From: Dryobates pubescens
Lineage: Eukaryota; Chordata; Aves; Piciformes; Picidae
Reading direction: 5' to 3'
Length of the DNA stretch: 64,000 nucleotides
Assembly: GCF_014839835.1 (NCBI RefSeq)
Contig: NC_071646.1
Location: forward strand, 2,728,001-2,792,000
The notes under the pieces are model-generated. The model did not search any database and was not told where the DNA came from. It was given only the letters and a program-made list of their open reading frames with translations. Shown in pieces: positions 61,772 to 64,000 of the stretch. Position 1 is the first letter of the stretch, and each line of letters starts with the position of its first letter. A program made the translations under genes and the position numbers.

Positions 61772-62665
61772 CAAGGTGTGGGGGAAGCAATGCCCCCAAA
61801 TTGATCCTTTTCTCCCCCCAAGCCTTGACTAATCTTTTGCCAAGCTCCATTTTGCCACTCTCCTGTTGTGAGTTGCACTAAGGGCAAAGCCCTCAGGCTG
61901 GGTGAAGAGCAGAGCTTGTGGGTCCAAAGCAGGAGGCTGTTCTGGATCTAGGGCAAGGTGTGGGGGAAGCAGTGCCCCCAACTGACCCTTTTCTCCCCCA
62001 AGCCTTGACTTGTCTTTAGCCAAGCTCCCTTTTGCCACTCTCCTGTTGTTAACTGCATTAAGGGCAAAGCCCTCAGGCTGGGTAAGGAATGGAGCATTTA
62101 GGTCCAAAGCAGGAGGCTGTTCTGGATCTAGGGCAAGGTGTGGGGGAAGCAACAGCCAAATTCACCCCTTTTCTTCCCCAAGCCTTGACTAATCTTTTGC
62201 CAAGCTCCATCTTGCCACTCCTGTTGCTTACTGCACTAAGGGCAAAGCCCTCAGGCTGGGTGAAGAGCAGAGCTTGTGGGTCCAAAGCAGGAGGCTGTTC
62301 TGGATCTAGGGCAAGGTGTGGGGGAAGCAGTGCCCCCAACTGACCCTTTTCTCCCCCAAGCCTTGACTTGTCTTTAGCCAAGCTCCCTTTTGCCACTCTC
62401 CTGTTGTTAACTGCATTAAGGGCAAAGCCCTCAGGCTGGGTAAGGAATGGAGCATTTAGGTCCAAAGCAGGAGGCTGTTCTGGATCTAGGGCAAGGTGTG
62501 GGGGAAGCAACAGCCAAATTCACCCTTTTCTTCCCCAAGCCTTGACTAATCTTTTGCCAAGCTCCATCTTGCCACTCCTGTTGCTAACTGCACTAAGGGC
62601 AAAGCCCTCAGGCTGGGTGAAGAGCAGAGCTTGTGGGTCCAAAGCAGGAGGCTGTTCTGGCCCTG
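61772..62665. repeat. 180-bp tandem array, five copies, dimeric higher-order repeat
   Basis: Units begin CAAGGTGTGGGGGAAGCA at 61772, 61954, 62134, 62312 and 62492. Copies 2 and 4 match each other (AGTGCCCCCAACTGACCC, CTTGTCTTTAGCC). Copies 3 and 5 match each other (ACAGCCAAATTCACCC, CTAATCTTTTGCC). The 358-bp dimer has therefore been duplicated. Copy 1 is a looser relative. Confidence 0.92.
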
Positions 62666-64000
62666 CTGCCACTGCAGGATCTGTTGGAGCAACTCCTGGG
62701 GCCCAGGTTGCTTGCTTGAGATGTGTCAAGAGTTGGCTGATGAGCTTGGGAAATGTCACCCTGGCTGGCACCAGCCTGAGGGGTTTGACCTCCAACCTGT
62801 TTGTTTAAGCACCTCCCAGAGCTTGAATGGGATGAGGGTGAGGTAGGAGCACGCTGAAGGCTCAGGCACTAATCCTGACCCCTGAGGATCTGCCAGGAGC
62901 AGAAGCTTGTGTTGATCTAAAGCTATTGCACCACAGAGGGGAGGAAATTCAGGGGAGGGGAGAAAGGGGTAGGAGGGAGAAGAGCTGAGCTGCTTTAGTT
63001 TTGTCCCCAGGCTGCTCCCATGGCTTTGCTGCAGCCCTCCTGCAAGAGCAGCACCCTCCAGCTGCCAGCCTTCAGCGTGACAGGGCTTAGAAAGGAGCCA
63101 GAAAAAGGGAGGGAGACATAGTTGGAAGGAGCCTGGGGCCTGGGGAGTGCTCAGCAGGAGCTCTCTAAACGCACAAAGCCCCCTCCAGGCTCCTGCTGAG
63201 GGAAGCCTCCAGCTCTGCAGGGAGCCAGGGGGAGGAACCTGGCTTGGAGGATCTCCACTGCACAACAGATGCTGCAAGAAGCTGTTCAGGGCTTCGTTTT
63301 TGCCTGTGCCATTGAGAAATGAAGGGTTGTAAGGAGGGGGGGGAACAAAACCCCCACCCCAGTGTCTGTTTTTTACTTGCCAGGATTCATGAATGTAGCT
63401 GCTTTGGGGGGCAGTTGTTCACTTGGGGTTTTTTAAGGGGGGGTTGGGGGGTGGGGGCTTGGGGTTTATTTAATTGTGCTTTTAAAAACCAAAAGGAGGT
63501 TTGCAGGCTTGGGGGTGGCTGCTCCTGGCTCCCCCTTTGCTCCTCTCCTGTGGGTCCATGGGCTGCTGGGTGGTGGGATGGAGCCTCCTGGCTGTCTCTG
63601 CAGCCAGCAGCAGCTGTGCCTCAGTGCTTTCATCAAAGCCTCCCTGCAGCCTTTTAGCCTCTCCTGTGTTTTTAACTTCCCCCCCACCCCAAAAGGGGTT
63701 TGAGCATCCCTGTGGCTGGAGCCAGAGCAGCAGCAGCAGCAGGTCTGTGGCCATCACCTCACACACAGCTGATGGGGCAGGTCCTGGGGTCCTGCCAGGG
63801 GGTGCCAGTAAGCCCCACACAGCCTGGGTGGGTTCCTGTGCCAGGGATCTCCTTGAACCCACCTGACTGATTCCCTTTGTGCACACAATGAAGGGGGGAG
63901 GAAAGGTTCCTGAGCTGAGGCACAGCAGCAGCTGTCAGTGGCACCCCAGAGCTGCTGCCTGGGGCTGGGCAGGCAGGGCAGAGGTGAATTGGGGCTCTGC

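Larger units (their letters stand above)
60596..64000 (+). other. Probable PFKFB2 3' UTR and downstream flank
   Basis: After the inferred stop at 60593-60595 the sequence is largely CR1-free to the window end and contains no gene-like frame. It holds a 37-bp direct duplication (61202-61275) and the 180-bp array (61772-62665). I found no clear AATAAA on the plus strand here, so the transcript end is not fixed. Human PFKFB2 also has a multi-kilobase 3' UTR. The last 1.3 kb (62666-64000) shows nothing else I can name. Confidence 0.35.

Noticed and set aside
62073-62510. Repeated 60-residue protein-like units on the minus strand
   Set aside because: Produced by the 180-bp tandem array, whose length is a multiple of three. 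No family match and no transcription signal.

Overview
This 64 kb window is bird nuclear DNA. Three things show it: host genes split by GT/AG introns, dozens of CR1 LINE fragments (the typical avian retroposon, many still ending in a short ATTCTRTG-like tail), and gene order matching the human 1q32.1 block (PIGR/FCAMR - C1orf116 - YOD1 - PFKFB2, with the first three on one strand and PFKFB2 on the other). By eye roughly a quarter of the window is CR1. That is far above a typical bird and suggests a Piciformes-like or hornbill-like lineage; the species guess is inference.

Layout. 3.8-10.0 kb (minus): a polymeric-immunoglobulin-receptor family gene, rebuilt here as seven coding exons (470 aa) with three V-type Ig domains, a Ser/Thr/Pro stalk, one membrane segment and a very short tail. 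10-19.5 kb: CR1 pile-ups, a C-rich minisatellite and an unexplained CpG-rich patch near 15.6 kb. 20.4-24.0 kb (minus): C1orf116/SARG in three coding exons (481 aa). 24-37 kb: gene-free, with CR1s, a 1.2 kb pyrimidine tract and several minisatellites, including a 74-bp array of about 15 units. 37.0-41.1 kb (minus): YOD1, two coding exons (304 aa) with a long, repeat-poor 3' UTR candidate. 41.1-41.4 kb: a compact CpG-island promoter shared head-to-head by YOD1 and PFKFB2. 41.4-60.6 kb (plus): PFKFB2, 15 coding exons (about 521 aa), introns loaded with CR1. 60.6-64 kb: probable PFKFB2 3' UTR and flank, holding a 180-bp tandem array with dimeric higher-order structure.

The genes do not form one pathway. 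The receptor gene belongs to mucosal antibody transport or Fc binding; SARG is a poorly understood epithelial/androgen-regulated protein; YOD1 is an OTU deubiquitinase acting with p97/VCP; PFKFB2 makes and breaks down fructose-2,6-bisphosphate and so sets glycolytic flux. YOD1 and PFKFB2 are the only pair with visible shared control. The most unusual sequence signals are three perfect octamer motifs at 22- and 11-bp spacing in that promoter, the reduced three-domain receptor, and CR1-derived minisatellites. No tRNA, rRNA, CRISPR array or recognisable viral element was found.
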